From contig JALNWQ010000006.1 of the NCBI GenBank assembly GCA_023230855.1, positions 181,930 to 245,929 of the forward strand: 64,000 nt of DNA, in the 5' to 3' direction. The position numbers were made by a program, and so were the translations under genes. The stretch comes from Solirubrobacteraceae bacterium (GTDB lineage Bacteria > Actinomycetota > Thermoleophilia > Solirubrobacterales > Solirubrobacteraceae). Of the stretch, positions 1 through 8,443 are shown piece after piece (positions within the stretch are counted from its first letter, which is position 1; the number at the start of each line of letters is the position of its first letter). The notes beneath the pieces were generated by a model, which worked only from the letters and a program-made list of their open reading frames with translations, searched no databases and was not told the DNA's origin.

Positions 1-600
1 GACCATGACGACGGTCTGCCCGAACTCGTCGACCGCGCGGCGCAGCAGGCCGAGGACCTCCTCGGACGATCGCGAGTCGAGGTTGCCGGTCGGCTCGTCG
101 GCGAACACGACCGCCGGCCGGCTGGCGAGCGCCCGGGCGACCGCGACCCGCTGCTGCTGTCCGCCGGAGAGCTCGCTCGGCCGGTGGTGGCGGCGGTCGC
201 CCAGGCCGACGGTGGCGATGAGCTGCTCGAGCCAGTCGGCGTCGGCGGTGCGACCGGCGATCGTCAGCGGCAGGACGATGTTCTCCTCGGCGGTGAGGAC
301 CGGCAGCAGGTTGAACGCCTGGAAGACGAACCCGATCCGGTCGCGCCGCAGCTCGGTGAGTCGCCGGTCGTCGAGGCCCGACAGGTCGACGCCGTCGACG
401 GTGACGGTGCCGGAGTCGGCCCGGTCGAGGCCGGCGACGCAGTGCATGAGCGTCGACTTGCCCGACCCGGACGGCCCCATGATCGCGGTGAGGCCGCCCG
501 ACGCGAACCCGACGCTCAGGCCGTCGAGCGCGACGACGCGGGTGTCGCCCTCGCCGTAGGTCTTGCGCAGCTCGACGGCGCTGACGATCTCGGTGCTCAT
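1..600 (-). CDS. ABC transporter ATP-binding protein, MacB/LolD type (3' end outside window)
   Basis: This is the ATPase of an exporter-type ABC system, of the kind paired with FtsX/MacB-like permeases that move peptides or lipoproteins. The first 200 residues are present. Walker A (GPSGSGKST) lies at residues 42-50, the Q-loop region (GFVFQAFNLLP) follows, then the signature ELSGGQQQRVAVARAL and Walker B AVVFADEPTGNLDS, all canonical. The ATG at 598-600 directly precedes the conserved N-terminal strand. The C-terminus, and presumably the permease, lie left of the window. The family is certain; the substrate cannot be told. Confidence 0.93.
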   Translation of the reverse strand, partial: MSTEIVSAVELRKTYGEGDTRVVALDGLSVGFASGGLTAIMGPSGSGKSTLMHCVAGLDRADSGTVTVDGVDLSGLDDRRLTELRRDRIGFVFQAFNLLPVLTAEENIVLPLTIAGRTADADWLEQLIATVGLGDRRHHRPSELSGGQQQRVAVARALASRPAVVFADEPTGNLDSRSSEEVLGLLRRAVDEFGQTVVMV

Positions 601-631
601 GGTCGTCACCCAAGCACAGGCCACGCCCGGA

Positions 632-641
632 ATCACGTGAT
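632..641. promoter_or_regulatory. palindrome ATCACGTGAT upstream of the ABC ATPase
   Basis: A perfect 10-bp palindrome sits 31 bases upstream of the ABC ATPase start. Its flanks (CCCGG on the left, CCGGGG on the right) add broken symmetry, and a GGGGG/CCCCC inverted repeat follows at about 644-657. It is positioned like an operator. The regulator is unknown. Confidence 0.35.
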
Positions 642-800
642 CCGGGGGCCATCCCCCAGGCGCTCGGGGACATTCCCGACGCCCGGTCACGAACCGTTCA
701 CGGACGGTGGACGTCCGCACGGTAGGCGATCCGCACGACGGCCGGCGGTCGGGGGCGCCCTCGTGCGCCGCGCGGCGCGCCGGAACGCCGATCCGCCGCG

Positions 801-1499
801 TCAGACGGCGGTGGCGCCCCGGGCGGCGACCTCGGCGGCGGCCGCGAGGTCGCGGACGGCCTGGCCGGGGTCGTCCTTGCCGAAGACGGCCGACCCGGCG
901 ACGAAGACCGTCGCGCCCGCCTGCGCGCAGGTCCCGATCGTCGACAGGTCGACCCCGCCGTCGACCTGGATCGCGGTGCCGGGGGCGACGCGCTCGGCGA
1001 TCCGACGGACCTTGTCGGGCGACGTGGGGATGAAGCTCTGGCCGCCCCACCCGGGGTTGACGGTCATGCAGACCGCCATGTCGACCTTCGCCGCGTTCTC
1101 GACGTAGACGTCGTTGGGGGTGCCGGGGCAGACCGCGAGGCCGGCGAGGGCCCCGAGCTCGCGGGCGAGGCCCAGCGCGTACTGCAGCTGCGGGGTCGCC
1201 TCGGCGTGGACGCTCAGCACGTCCGCCCCGGCCTTGGCGAAGTCCGCGAGGTGCCGCTCGGGCCGCTCGACCATGAGGTGGACGTCGAGCAGCGCGTCGA
1301 TCCCCTTGAGCGCGTCGACGACGAGCGGCCCCATCGTGATCGGCGGCACGAAGTGGCCGTCCATGACGTCGACGTGGATGACCGTCGCCCCCGCGGCCAC
1401 GGTCTCCTCGACCTGGCTGCGCAACCGGCCGAAGTCGGCGGCGAGGATCGACGGGGCGATGCCCCTCAGACGGTCGAGGCGGGGATCGGCGGCGCTCAC
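801..1499 (-). CDS. rpe: ribulose-phosphate 3-epimerase
   Basis: Interconverts ribulose-5-phosphate and xylulose-5-phosphate in the pentose phosphate pathway (cytosolic TIM barrel). The 232-residue product has the family signatures in order: APSILAADF near the N-terminus, HVDVMDGHFVPP with metal-binding His and catalytic Asp, DVHLMVERPE, VNPGWGGQSFI (phosphate loop) and QVDGGV with the second catalytic Asp. The frame stays open further upstream, but the GTG at 1497-1499 gives the normal family length and lies 6 bases after a TACCCT -10-like element, so it is preferred; that would make the mRNA leaderless. Rpe is commonly near fmt and rsmB in actinobacteria; here it is about 8 kb away. Confidence 0.95.
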   Translation of the reverse strand: MSAADPRLDRLRGIAPSILAADFGRLRSQVEETVAAGATVIHVDVMDGHFVPPITMGPLVVDALKGIDALLDVHLMVERPERHLADFAKAGADVLSVHAEATPQLQYALGLARELGALAGLAVCPGTPNDVYVENAAKVDMAVCMTVNPGWGGQSFIPTSPDKVRRIAERVAPGTAIQVDGGVDLSTIGTCAQAGATVFVAGSAVFGKDDPGQAVRDLAAAAEVAARGATAV

Positions 1500-1505
1500 C
1501 GGGCA

Positions 1506-1511
1506 AGGGTA
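1506..1511 (-). promoter_or_regulatory. -10 element TACCCT for rpe (leaderless geometry)
   Basis: Reading the minus strand, TACCCT is followed by 6 bases and then the GTG of rpe. No Shine-Dalgarno is present. A start site 7 bases after the hexamer would fall on the start codon. Confidence 0.5.
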
Positions 1512-1617
1512 GCCCGCCGGGGCCGTGGCCCGTCTGCGGAGGCGGGAACGTGGGGTGGGCGGCGAACGCGCTCCCCGGAGTCGCCCGGCCGAGCCCGGTC
1601 CCGCGAGCCGGTCCGCG

Positions 1618-1836
1618 CTACACCTGCACGAGCATCGACGACCCGCACTGGTTGCAGGCCATCGTGGCGGTGCGGGACATGCGGACGATCGTGGAGTGCT
1701 CGCCACAGTTGGGGCACACCGACCGGAGCTCGAACCGCGACAGGCAGTTCACGCACCGATAGCGGCCCGGGAGGTTCGTCGGCCGAAGCCAGGGCTCCCG
1801 ACAGGCGGGGCAGGCGAGACCAAGGTCGACCTCCAT
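1618..1836 (-). CDS. small zinc-ribbon protein, YfgJ/DUF1407-like
   Basis: A 72-residue protein with three CxxC knuckles (CPACREPW, CVNC, CPNC) plus a final CNQC, spaced like a tandem zinc ribbon. The order CPxC, YRCxxC, CPxC resembles the E. coli YfgJ (DUF1407) family, whose role is unknown; nucleic-acid or protein binding is the usual guess. It stands alone between rpe and the lipid-binding protein. The ATG lies 6 bases after TAGAGT, suggesting its own leaderless promoter. The Cys pattern is clear from sequence; the family name is by resemblance. Confidence 0.85.
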   Translation of the reverse strand: MEVDLGLACPACREPWLRPTNLPGRYRCVNCLSRFELRSVCPNCGEHSTIVRMSRTATMACNQCGSSMLVQV

Positions 1837-1842
1837 GCCGCC

Positions 1843-1848
1843 ACTCTA
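1843..1848 (-). promoter_or_regulatory. -10 element TAGAGT for the zinc-ribbon gene (leaderless geometry)
   Basis: TAGAGT on the minus strand ends 6 bases before the ATG of the zinc-ribbon gene, with no ribosome binding site between them. Confidence 0.5.
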
Positions 1849-1892
1849 GAGGGTCGTCTCGACGTTCCCGCCAGCCGTCGTGCAGGCGGTCC

Positions 1893-2684
1893 TCACCCGT
1901 CCAACCGGGCGGCGATCTCGAAGCAGAACCGCGGGGCGCACGGGGTCTCGCGCGCGCCGAGCACCGTCACCCGGTCGTCGGCGAACACCGGCACCCGGAA
2001 CGCCTGGTTCAACGGCAGGCCGGCCTCGAGCACCAGGCCGCCCTCGTGGACCGCCACGCGGGCGCGCACCGTCGTCGTGACGCCCAGCGGCAGCCGGTAC
2101 TGGCCGGTGATCGCCAGGCGGTCGCCGTCGGCGGACGCGGTGAGCCCGAGCGCCGCCGGCAGTGCCCGCTGGACGTCCTCGAGCGAGATCGAGCCCGCGG
2201 CGGTGATCCGGTCCCCCCGCTTGGTGATCCGCACGTCCTGCACGACGACGTCGCCGGTGGTGAACCGCGTCGCGCTCGCGTCGACCCGCTCGACCTTGCG
2301 GGTGCGGAGCATGAGGTCGGCGAGCTCGCGCCCCCGGTCGCGGACCGCGCCGGGCTGCGGCAGGTCGATCGCGGCCGCCCGCACGCGCGGTCCGGCCGCC
2401 GCCGTGCCGTCCGACGGCCGGTCGCGGGTCTCCCCCATGTCGATCTCGACCGCGTCGATCCGCGCCGACAGCAGCTCCCACACCGGGAACGACGACACCG
2501 ACACGGAGCGCACGTCGCCGTACCTGCGCAGCTCGTCCTCGACGACCCGCGACGCGATCCCGGGGACCACGAGCTGCGCGACGACGACGAGCAGGACGAG
2601 GACGGTGACCGTGGCCCCGCCCCAGATCGCGCAGGTCGACCGCCGCCGCCCGGCGTCGGGATGCGGGGCGGCGGGGAGGCTCAT
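1893..2684 (-). CDS. LmeA-like (DUF2993) lipid-binding protein
   Basis: A 263-residue protein with a basic N-terminus, one membrane anchor at about residues 23-45 (GGATVTVLVLLVVVAQLVV) and an extracytoplasmic domain of alternating beta strands. The layout and the start of the domain (VVEDELRR, then VSSFPVWELLSARIDAVEID) resemble DUF2993/LmeA proteins, which bind phospholipid and help mannan elongation in mycobacteria. The ATG overlaps the stop of the FHA-ABC transporter by four bases (ATGA), so the two are translationally coupled. A role in moving or sensing lipid with that transporter is inference. Confidence 0.72.
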   Translation of the reverse strand: MSLPAAPHPDAGRRRSTCAIWGGATVTVLVLLVVVAQLVVPGIASRVVEDELRRYGDVRSVSVSSFPVWELLSARIDAVEIDMGETRDRPSDGTAAAGPRVRAAAIDLPQPGAVRDRGRELADLMLRTRKVERVDASATRFTTGDVVVQDVRITKRGDRITAAGSISLEDVQRALPAALGLTASADGDRLAITGQYRLPLGVTTTVRARVAVHEGGLVLEAGLPLNQAFRVPVFADDRVTVLGARETPCAPRFCFEIAARLDG

Positions 2685-5506
2685 CGGCTGCGTCGCGTCA
2701 GCGCCCTGTGGGTGATGAACCCGAACCCGATGACGAACGCGCCCATGATGAGCATCGACACCGGCCACGCGAGCGAGAAGAAGTCCTCGCCGAACCGTTG
2801 CAGCGACGCGAAGCCCTCGGACGGGCGTTGGACGCCAGTGTTGGGGTCGACGACCGCCGGGACCGCGCCCAGGCGTCCGTCGGCGTCGATCGTGCCGCCG
2901 GCCCCGGCGAAGCCCCACCGGGCGGGGACGATCGCGGCGATCCACTGCATCGGGTCGGGGAGCTGCCCGAACGGTCGGATCGCGCCGCCGAAGATGAGCT
3001 GCGGCACGAGGACGAGCGGGATGAGGCTCGTCGCCTGGTTCTCGCTCGTGGAGAGCGACGAGACGAGGAGGCCCAACGCGACGCCCGCCCAGCCGACGCC
3101 GACGAGCAGCAGCCACAGGCCGAGGTACTGCTCGATCCCGCCGTGCAGCTGGCGCACCGCGAGCACGATGACGACGAGGACCGTCGCCTGGACCGCGGCG
3201 AGCGCCCCGAGGACGATGCCCTTGGACAGCAGGTAGGCGTCGATCCGCACCCCGACCGCGGTCTCGCGGACGAACGCGGCGCGCTCCTTGATGATCTCGC
3301 GCGCGCCCGACGCGACGCCGAAGAACACCGGGAGGAACGCGAGGAAGAACAGGGTGTTCGTCATCCCCGGGTCGCCGCCCTCGGGCCGGTCGGTGGCGAA
3401 CACGTCGCCCCCGGCGAGCGCGGCGACGAAGACCGCGAGGATCGGGACCTGCGCGAGCTGGATCATCAGCGCGCGCTTGTCGCGGCGGAAGATCGTGGAG
3501 TAGCGCTCGACGAGCACCCGGAGCTGCGGCTGCAGCGCCCGCGGTCGGCGGGCCGTCGCCTGGCGGCGCGGCACCGGGGCGGGCGCGGCCTCGACCTGGC
3601 CGCGGGCGCGCAGCGCCTGGAACCGGTCGGCCCACTCGCGGGCCGGGGTGGTGTCGAGGGCGTCGTAGATCCCGTCGGCCTCCTCCACCCCGAAGAACCG
3701 CAGCGCGTCGGCGGGCGCGCCGATGAAGCACAGCACCCCGCCGCGGCCCATGATCGCGACGCGGTCGCAGAGGTTGAGGTTCTTCGTCGCGTGGGTGATC
3801 GTGATGACCGCCCGGCCCCGGTCGGCGAGGCTGCGCATGAGCTCCATCATGCGCCGCTCCAGGCCCGGGTCGAGGCCGGTGGTGGCCTCGTCGAGGAAGA
3901 GCAGCCCGGGGCTGTTGACGAGCTCGACGCCGACGCCGGCCCGCTTGCGCTGACCGCCCGACAGGGCCGCCACGCGGGTGTCGGCGTGCTTCTCGAGCGC
4001 GAGCTCGGCGATGACCCCGTCGACGGCGGCGGTGATCTCGGCCGGGCTGGAGTCCTCCGGCAGTCGCAGTCGGGCGGCGTACTCGAGCGACTCGCGGACG
4101 GTGAGCAGCGGGCTGACGATCTCGTCCTGGGGGACGTAGCCGATCTCCGCCACGCGACCGGCGATCGGCTCGCCGTTGACGAGGACGGCGCCCTCGGTCG
4201 GGTCGGTGACCCCGGCCAGGGCCTTGAGCAGCGTCGACTTGCCCGCGCCGGACTCGCCGATGATCGCGAAGAGCTCGCCCGGCCGGATCTGCAGGGTGAC
4301 CGGCTCGAGGATCCGCTTGCCGGGGACCTCCATCCCCAGGCCCTCGGCATCGAGGTGCAGCGATCCACGGTCGTCGCGCGCGACGAGGGTGTTGCCGTCG
4401 AAGACGAACCGGAACGGGCCGATGCCGATCTCGTCGCCCTCGCGCAGCGCGACCTCGGTGACCGGCTCGCCGTTGACGCGGGTGCCGTTGCGGGACCCCA
4501 GGTCGCGCAGGACGTACGTGCCGCCCTGCAGGGCGACCTCGGCGTGGTTACGCGAGACGTTCGGGTCGTCGAGGACGATCGTCCCAGCCGGGTCCCGCCC
4601 GATGCTGATGCGGGTGGCCAGCAGGACGCTCTGGCGTGGCGCGTCGGCGATGACGACCGAGTGCTGTGGCGCCGCGCCCTCGGTGAGGAACCGCAGCGTG
4701 CTGCCGCCGATCTGCACCGTGTCGCCGTTGTCGAGCCACCGCGACTCGCCGTGCAGCCGCTCGCCGTCGAGCAGCGTGCCGTTGCTCGAGCCGAGGTCGA
4801 CGACGTACCAGCCGCCGCCGGCGTCGCGGTCGATCCGGGCGTGACGGCGCGACGTGCGGTCGTCGGACAGGACGAGGTCGGCGGCCGGGTCGCGTCCCAC
4901 GACGTAGCCGCCGTCGGGCAGCGGGATCCGTCGACCGTCGACGACGATGCTCGCGGCCCCGTGCTCGCGCGCCGACCCGGACGGCAGGTCGGCGGACGCC
5001 GGGGGCGTGCCACCGGACGCACGGGCGACCGGGGCGGCGGCCCCGGGCGCGACCGCCGCGACGCGCGCCGGGGCGTCCGGTGGGGGCGGCGCCGGGATCG
5101 GTGGGGCCGGTGCGGCCGCCGCGACCGCGGGCTCGGCGCGCGGCGCCGGAGCCGGATCGGGGGCCGCGGGGCGCAGGCGGACGTCGGTCGGCGCGGCGTC
5201 GTCGGGCGCGCCGACGAGGACGACCTCCACGGTCGTGCCGCCGACGCGGAGGCGTTCGCCGACGGCGATCGTCGTCGGACCGTCGATCCGCCGCTCGCCG
5301 ACGAACGTGCCGTTGGTCGACCCTAGGTCGGTGACCCGCAGCAGCGGGCCGTCGACGGCGATCTCGGCGTGGCGGCGCGACAGCAGGTCGTCGCCCCCGA
5401 GGGCGCCGTCGCCGGTCGCGGCGCGACCGACGACGAGGGCGCCGTCGACCGGGATGTCTGAGCCGGCGGCCGGTCCCTGCAGGACCCGGAGCGCGATGTG
5501 GGCCAT
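2681..5506 (-). CDS. triple-FHA-domain ABC transporter (ATPase-permease fusion, Rv1747-like)
   Basis: A 941-residue protein. Three FHA domains occupy roughly residues 1-100, 180-285 and 290-385, each ending in the phosphothreonine-pocket motif GSxNGT (GSTNGTFV, GSSNGTLL, GSRNGTRV); an Ala/Pro-rich linker separates the first two. An ABC ATPase follows (GESGAGKSTLLKAL, LSGGQRKRAGVGVEL, LLFLDEATTGLDP), then an ABCG/ABC2-type permease with about six membrane segments. Mycobacterial Rv1747 has the same plan with two FHA domains and is controlled by the kinase PknF; the third domain here is unusual. The start overlaps the stop of the DUF2510 gene by one base, and a PknB-like kinase lies just upstream, its probable partner. 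Confidence 0.9.
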   Translation of the reverse strand: MAHIALRVLQGPAAGSDIPVDGALVVGRAATGDGALGGDDLLSRRHAEIAVDGPLLRVTDLGSTNGTFVGERRIDGPTTIAVGERLRVGGTTVEVVLVGAPDDAAPTDVRLRPAAPDPAPAPRAEPAVAAAAPAPPIPAPPPPDAPARVAAVAPGAAAPVARASGGTPPASADLPSGSAREHGAASIVVDGRRIPLPDGGYVVGRDPAADLVLSDDRTSRRHARIDRDAGGGWYVVDLGSSNGTLLDGERLHGESRWLDNGDTVQIGGSTLRFLTEGAAPQHSVVIADAPRQSVLLATRISIGRDPAGTIVLDDPNVSRNHAEVALQGGTYVLRDLGSRNGTRVNGEPVTEVALREGDEIGIGPFRFVFDGNTLVARDDRGSLHLDAEGLGMEVPGKRILEPVTLQIRPGELFAIIGESGAGKSTLLKALAGVTDPTEGAVLVNGEPIAGRVAEIGYVPQDEIVSPLLTVRESLEYAARLRLPEDSSPAEITAAVDGVIAELALEKHADTRVAALSGGQRKRAGVGVELVNSPGLLFLDEATTGLDPGLERRMMELMRSLADRGRAVITITHATKNLNLCDRVAIMGRGGVLCFIGAPADALRFFGVEEADGIYDALDTTPAREWADRFQALRARGQVEAAPAPVPRRQATARRPRALQPQLRVLVERYSTIFRRDKRALMIQLAQVPILAVFVAALAGGDVFATDRPEGGDPGMTNTLFFLAFLPVFFGVASGAREIIKERAAFVRETAVGVRIDAYLLSKGIVLGALAAVQATVLVVIVLAVRQLHGGIEQYLGLWLLLVGVGWAGVALGLLVSSLSTSENQATSLIPLVLVPQLIFGGAIRPFGQLPDPMQWIAAIVPARWGFAGAGGTIDADGRLGAVPAVVDPNTGVQRPSEGFASLQRFGEDFFSLAWPVSMLIMGAFVIGFGFITHRALTRRSR

Positions 5507-6279
5507 CAGTCCGCGGTGTGGTTGGTCCACGTGGCGCCGTCGAAGTACCGCAGGCGCTTCTCGCCCTGCGGGTCGGCGTACCACCCGGCGTCCAGGCGCG
5601 GCACCGCGCCGCCTCCGGCGGGACCGTCGACCCGGGTCGCCCCGTCGTCGTCGTCGGCGGCCGCCGCGGTCGCGGGCCGGGCGACGGGCGGCGCGACGGG
5701 CGCGGGGGCCGCCGGGACGCCCGTCGGCGCGGACGGGGCCGGCGCCGCGGGCGCGGCGCCCCCGCCCAGGCCCTGGAACAGCGGTCCGGTGACCGCGCCG
5801 CGCGGGGTGGGATCGCGGACCGCCAGGACGAGCGACGCGGCGATCGCGATCGCCCAGACGAGCTGGAGGTAGGCCCCGAACCGCAGGCCGACCCCGAGCG
5901 AGCCGGACCCGCGGGTCTCGGGCCACGAGAGGCCGACGAGGACGAACGCCAGCGCGGCGGTGCCGAGCAGCCACTCGCGCGACCGGGGCTGCTGGAGCTC
6001 GAGGAACAGCAGGGCCGCGATGCCCGCGGCGACGAGCACCATGACGATGTCGACGCTCGACGCCGACGCCCAGCCACTGGAGCTCGTCTCGCGTCCGGCC
6101 TGACGGAGCTGGGCGGCGAGGGCGCCGCCGGCGCCCGACGCGGGCAGCAGCAGGATGAGCGGCACCATGAGCGCCCCGACGAGCGCTCCGGCGCGGAGCT
6201 GGAACGCGCGCGGGGTGAACCCCGTCGAGGCCCCCAGTCCCTGGAGGCCTCCCGCGTTCGGTGGTGTCGCCTGCTGCAT
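5506..6279 (-). CDS. membrane protein with C-terminal DUF2510 domain
   Basis: A 257-residue protein with about four hydrophobic segments in residues 28-150, a Pro/Ala-rich linker, and a C-terminal DUF2510 module (GWYADPQGEKRLRYFDGATWTNHT) with the family's Trp, Gly and Pro residues. DUF2510 is a short actinobacterial module found on many membrane proteins; its function is unknown. The ATG has a GAGGAA ribosome binding site at 6285-6290 and a TAGAGT -10-like box upstream, so this is the probable first gene of the operon DUF2510, FHA-ABC, LmeA-like. Confidence 0.8.
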   Translation of the reverse strand: MQQATPPNAGGLQGLGASTGFTPRAFQLRAGALVGALMVPLILLLPASGAGGALAAQLRQAGRETSSSGWASASSVDIVMVLVAAGIAALLFLELQQPRSREWLLGTAALAFVLVGLSWPETRGSGSLGVGLRFGAYLQLVWAIAIAASLVLAVRDPTPRGAVTGPLFQGLGGGAAPAAPAPSAPTGVPAAPAPVAPPVARPATAAAADDDDGATRVDGPAGGGAVPRLDAGWYADPQGEKRLRYFDGATWTNHTAD

Positions 6280-6324
6280 CTGCGTTCCTCGTCACCGGGG
6301 GCCGTCGGCCCGTGTACGGTGGCG

Positions 6325-6330
6325 ACTCTA
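6325..6330 (-). promoter_or_regulatory. -10-like element TAGAGT for the DUF2510/FHA-ABC/LmeA operon
   Basis: TAGAGT on the minus strand would give a leader of about 40 bases ending in the GAGGAA ribosome binding site. The -35 region is not clear. Confidence 0.35.
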
Positions 6331-6380
6331 ACGCACGGTCCGACCGTCACCGGTCACCCGACGAGGGGCCCTGCGTCACC

Positions 6381-8258
6381 TCATTCGCGACGTGCGGTCC
6401 AGCGCAGCTCGCCGGTGGTGCAGTGGGTGCCGCCGTCCGGGGTCGCCGTCGCGCCGTCGGTGGTGTACTCGCTGACGATGACCCCCTGGGCGCTGCCGTC
6501 CGGGGCCACCTGACCGCTGAACAGCGACCGTTGGGCCGGCAGGCTCGTGCGGTCCTCGAACCGGCCGTCGTCGTCGAGCCGGGCACGGGTGCCGGGGTCG
6601 ACGGACAGGTCCTGGTCGGCTTCGCTCCGGGCCCCGGTGGTGGTGTCGGTGCAGGTGAACCGGGCGCGCGTCGACCCGGCCCGCATCTCGCCTTCGACGA
6701 CGGTGAACCGCAGCGTCTGGCCGGCGGTCGTCTGGCCGATGTACTCGCCGTCGCGGGCGCGGCCGTCCGGCTCGGGGGGCATGACGACGACCGTCGTCGT
6801 GGTGCCCCCGCCGATGACCCCGCCCGCGTAGAGCCCGCCTCCGATGGCGGCCGCGACCGCGACGACCCCCACGGCCGGGAGGACCCACCGCGGGCGACGT
6901 CGCCCCCCGCCCGCCCCGCCCGCCCCGCCGGACGACGGCGGCGGGGGCGGCGCGGTGCGGACGGGGCGCACCGGCGTGGCGTCGTGGGCCGGGGGGCGCG
7001 TCGGGACGGCGGCGCGCGGTGGGGTCGGGACGGCCGCGGCGGCCGCGGCGCCGGCGTGGTCGACCGCGGGCGGACCGGCGGGCGCGACCGGGCCGCCCGG
7101 CGGGACGACGAGGTCGATGCGGGTACGGTCGGCGTCGTCGTCGGGTTGCGGGCCGTCGACGCCGCCGGCGGTCGACGTGCGGATCGTCGCGTCGACGTCG
7201 AGCGCCGCCGGGTCCGCGAGCGGCGCCGGGTCGGGCGATGCCGCCGGGTCGGGCGGCGACGGCGCGGCGTCCGCGGGCCGGTCCCCGACGCCGGGGTCGA
7301 CCGTCGGCCCGGCGCCGGTCGGCTCGGTGCGGGCGACCGGCCCGGTCGCCGACGGCCCCAGGACGATCGTCTCGTCGGCGTCGGTCCCGGTGGGCGCCGG
7401 CGCGGTCGCGATCGCCGGGTGCTCGCGCAGCGCGGACCGCGCCGCGGCGGCGAGCGCCCCACAGGTCGGGTACCGGTCGCCGGGCACCTTGGACAGCGCA
7501 CGGCGGAGCAGCCCGTCGAACCGTCCGCCGAGCTCGGGTCGGGTCGCCGACACCGCGGGCGGGGGCTCGCGGACCTGCGCGGTGAGCGTCGCGGTCTCGG
7601 TGTCGCGACGGAACGGCGGGACCCCGGTGAGCGCGGCGTACAGGACGCACGCCAGGGCGTACCCGTCGCTGCGGGCGTCGGTCGGCGATCCGAGGATCTG
7701 CTCGGGCGACACGTAGTCGGCGCTGCCCATGAACGTGCCGGTGCCGGTGAGCCGCCGCTCGCCCTCGTCGAGCGCGCGGACGAGCCCGAAGTCGGTGAGG
7801 TAGGCGTGCTCGCCGGTCGGCCGGTCCTCGAGCAGGACGTTGGCCGGCTTGACGTCGCGGTGGACGAGCCCGCGGGCGTGGGCGGCGTCGAGCGCCGACG
7901 CGGTCTGCTCGACGATCCGGACGGCGCGCTCGGGGTCGAGGCGACGCTCGGCCCGGATGACGGACGCCAGGTCGCGGCCGTCGACGAACCGCATCGCGAG
8001 GAACAGCTCGCCGTCGACCTCGCCGGCCTCGTAGATCGGGACGACGTGCGGGTGGTCGAGCGCCGCGGCGAGCCGCGCCTCGCGCTTGAACCGCTCGCGG
8101 AACGCGTCGGTCCCGGCGAGCTCCGGGGCGACGACCTTCAGCGCGATCGTCCGGTCGAGCGCGAGCTGGGTCGCCCGGTAGATGACGCCCATCCCGCCGC
8201 GGCCGAGGAGCTCGTCGACGCGGTATCCCTCCACGGTGGCCCCGGGCGCGAATCGCAT
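6381..8258 (-). CDS. PknB-family Ser/Thr protein kinase with transmembrane anchor
   Basis: A cytosolic kinase domain (about residues 8-270) has all catalytic motifs: GRGGMGVIY, ALKVVAPE lysine, HRDVKPANVL, DFG (LTDFGLVRAL) and the activation segment GTFMGSADYVSPEQ. A Pro/Ala/Thr-rich juxtamembrane region of about 200 residues, with several acidic TIR/TRI/ETI-like Thr sites, leads to one membrane helix near residue 465 and a small extracytoplasmic domain with two Cys. The ATG at 8256-8258 lies 7 bases after TACGAT; a second ATG at 8267 overlaps that hexamer and is less likely. It is next to the triple-FHA transporter, whose FHA domains probably read its phosphothreonines. Confidence 0.93.
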   Translation of the reverse strand: MRFAPGATVEGYRVDELLGRGGMGVIYRATQLALDRTIALKVVAPELAGTDAFRERFKREARLAAALDHPHVVPIYEAGEVDGELFLAMRFVDGRDLASVIRAERRLDPERAVRIVEQTASALDAAHARGLVHRDVKPANVLLEDRPTGEHAYLTDFGLVRALDEGERRLTGTGTFMGSADYVSPEQILGSPTDARSDGYALACVLYAALTGVPPFRRDTETATLTAQVREPPPAVSATRPELGGRFDGLLRRALSKVPGDRYPTCGALAAAARSALREHPAIATAPAPTGTDADETIVLGPSATGPVARTEPTGAGPTVDPGVGDRPADAAPSPPDPAASPDPAPLADPAALDVDATIRTSTAGGVDGPQPDDDADRTRIDLVVPPGGPVAPAGPPAVDHAGAAAAAAVPTPPRAAVPTRPPAHDATPVRPVRTAPPPPPSSGGAGGAGGGRRRPRWVLPAVGVVAVAAAIGGGLYAGGVIGGGTTTTVVVMPPEPDGRARDGEYIGQTTAGQTLRFTVVEGEMRAGSTRARFTCTDTTTGARSEADQDLSVDPGTRARLDDDGRFEDRTSLPAQRSLFSGQVAPDGSAQGVIVSEYTTDGATATPDGGTHCTTGELRWTARRE

Positions 8259-8265
8259 CGGGCGC

Positions 8266-8271
8266 ATCGTA
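8266..8271 (-). promoter_or_regulatory. -10 element TACGAT for the kinase (leaderless geometry)
   Basis: TACGAT ends 7 bases before the ATG at 8258. No Shine-Dalgarno is seen. Confidence 0.45.
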
Positions 8272-8431
8272 TCCCGCGGGCGTGACGCGCCCGCCGACCG
8301 GTGCGGGTCGGCCCCCGGACGGGCCGGGTCGCCACCGCCGACGGGCCCGGATCGACGGTCGGCGTGGCCCTACCGCCCCGCCGCGGCCGGGCTTCACCCG
8401 GGCGGGGGTCGCCGTCGACGTCCCGGTCGCC

Positions 8432-8437
8432 TACCGT
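8432..8437 (+). promoter_or_regulatory. -10 element TACCGT for the DUF4333 gene (leaderless geometry)
   Basis: TACCGT is followed by exactly 6 bases and the ATG of the DUF4333 gene. It is the same hexamer, at the same distance, as in front of the vapB-like gene at 33994. Confidence 0.5.
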
Positions 8438-8443
8438 TGGCGC

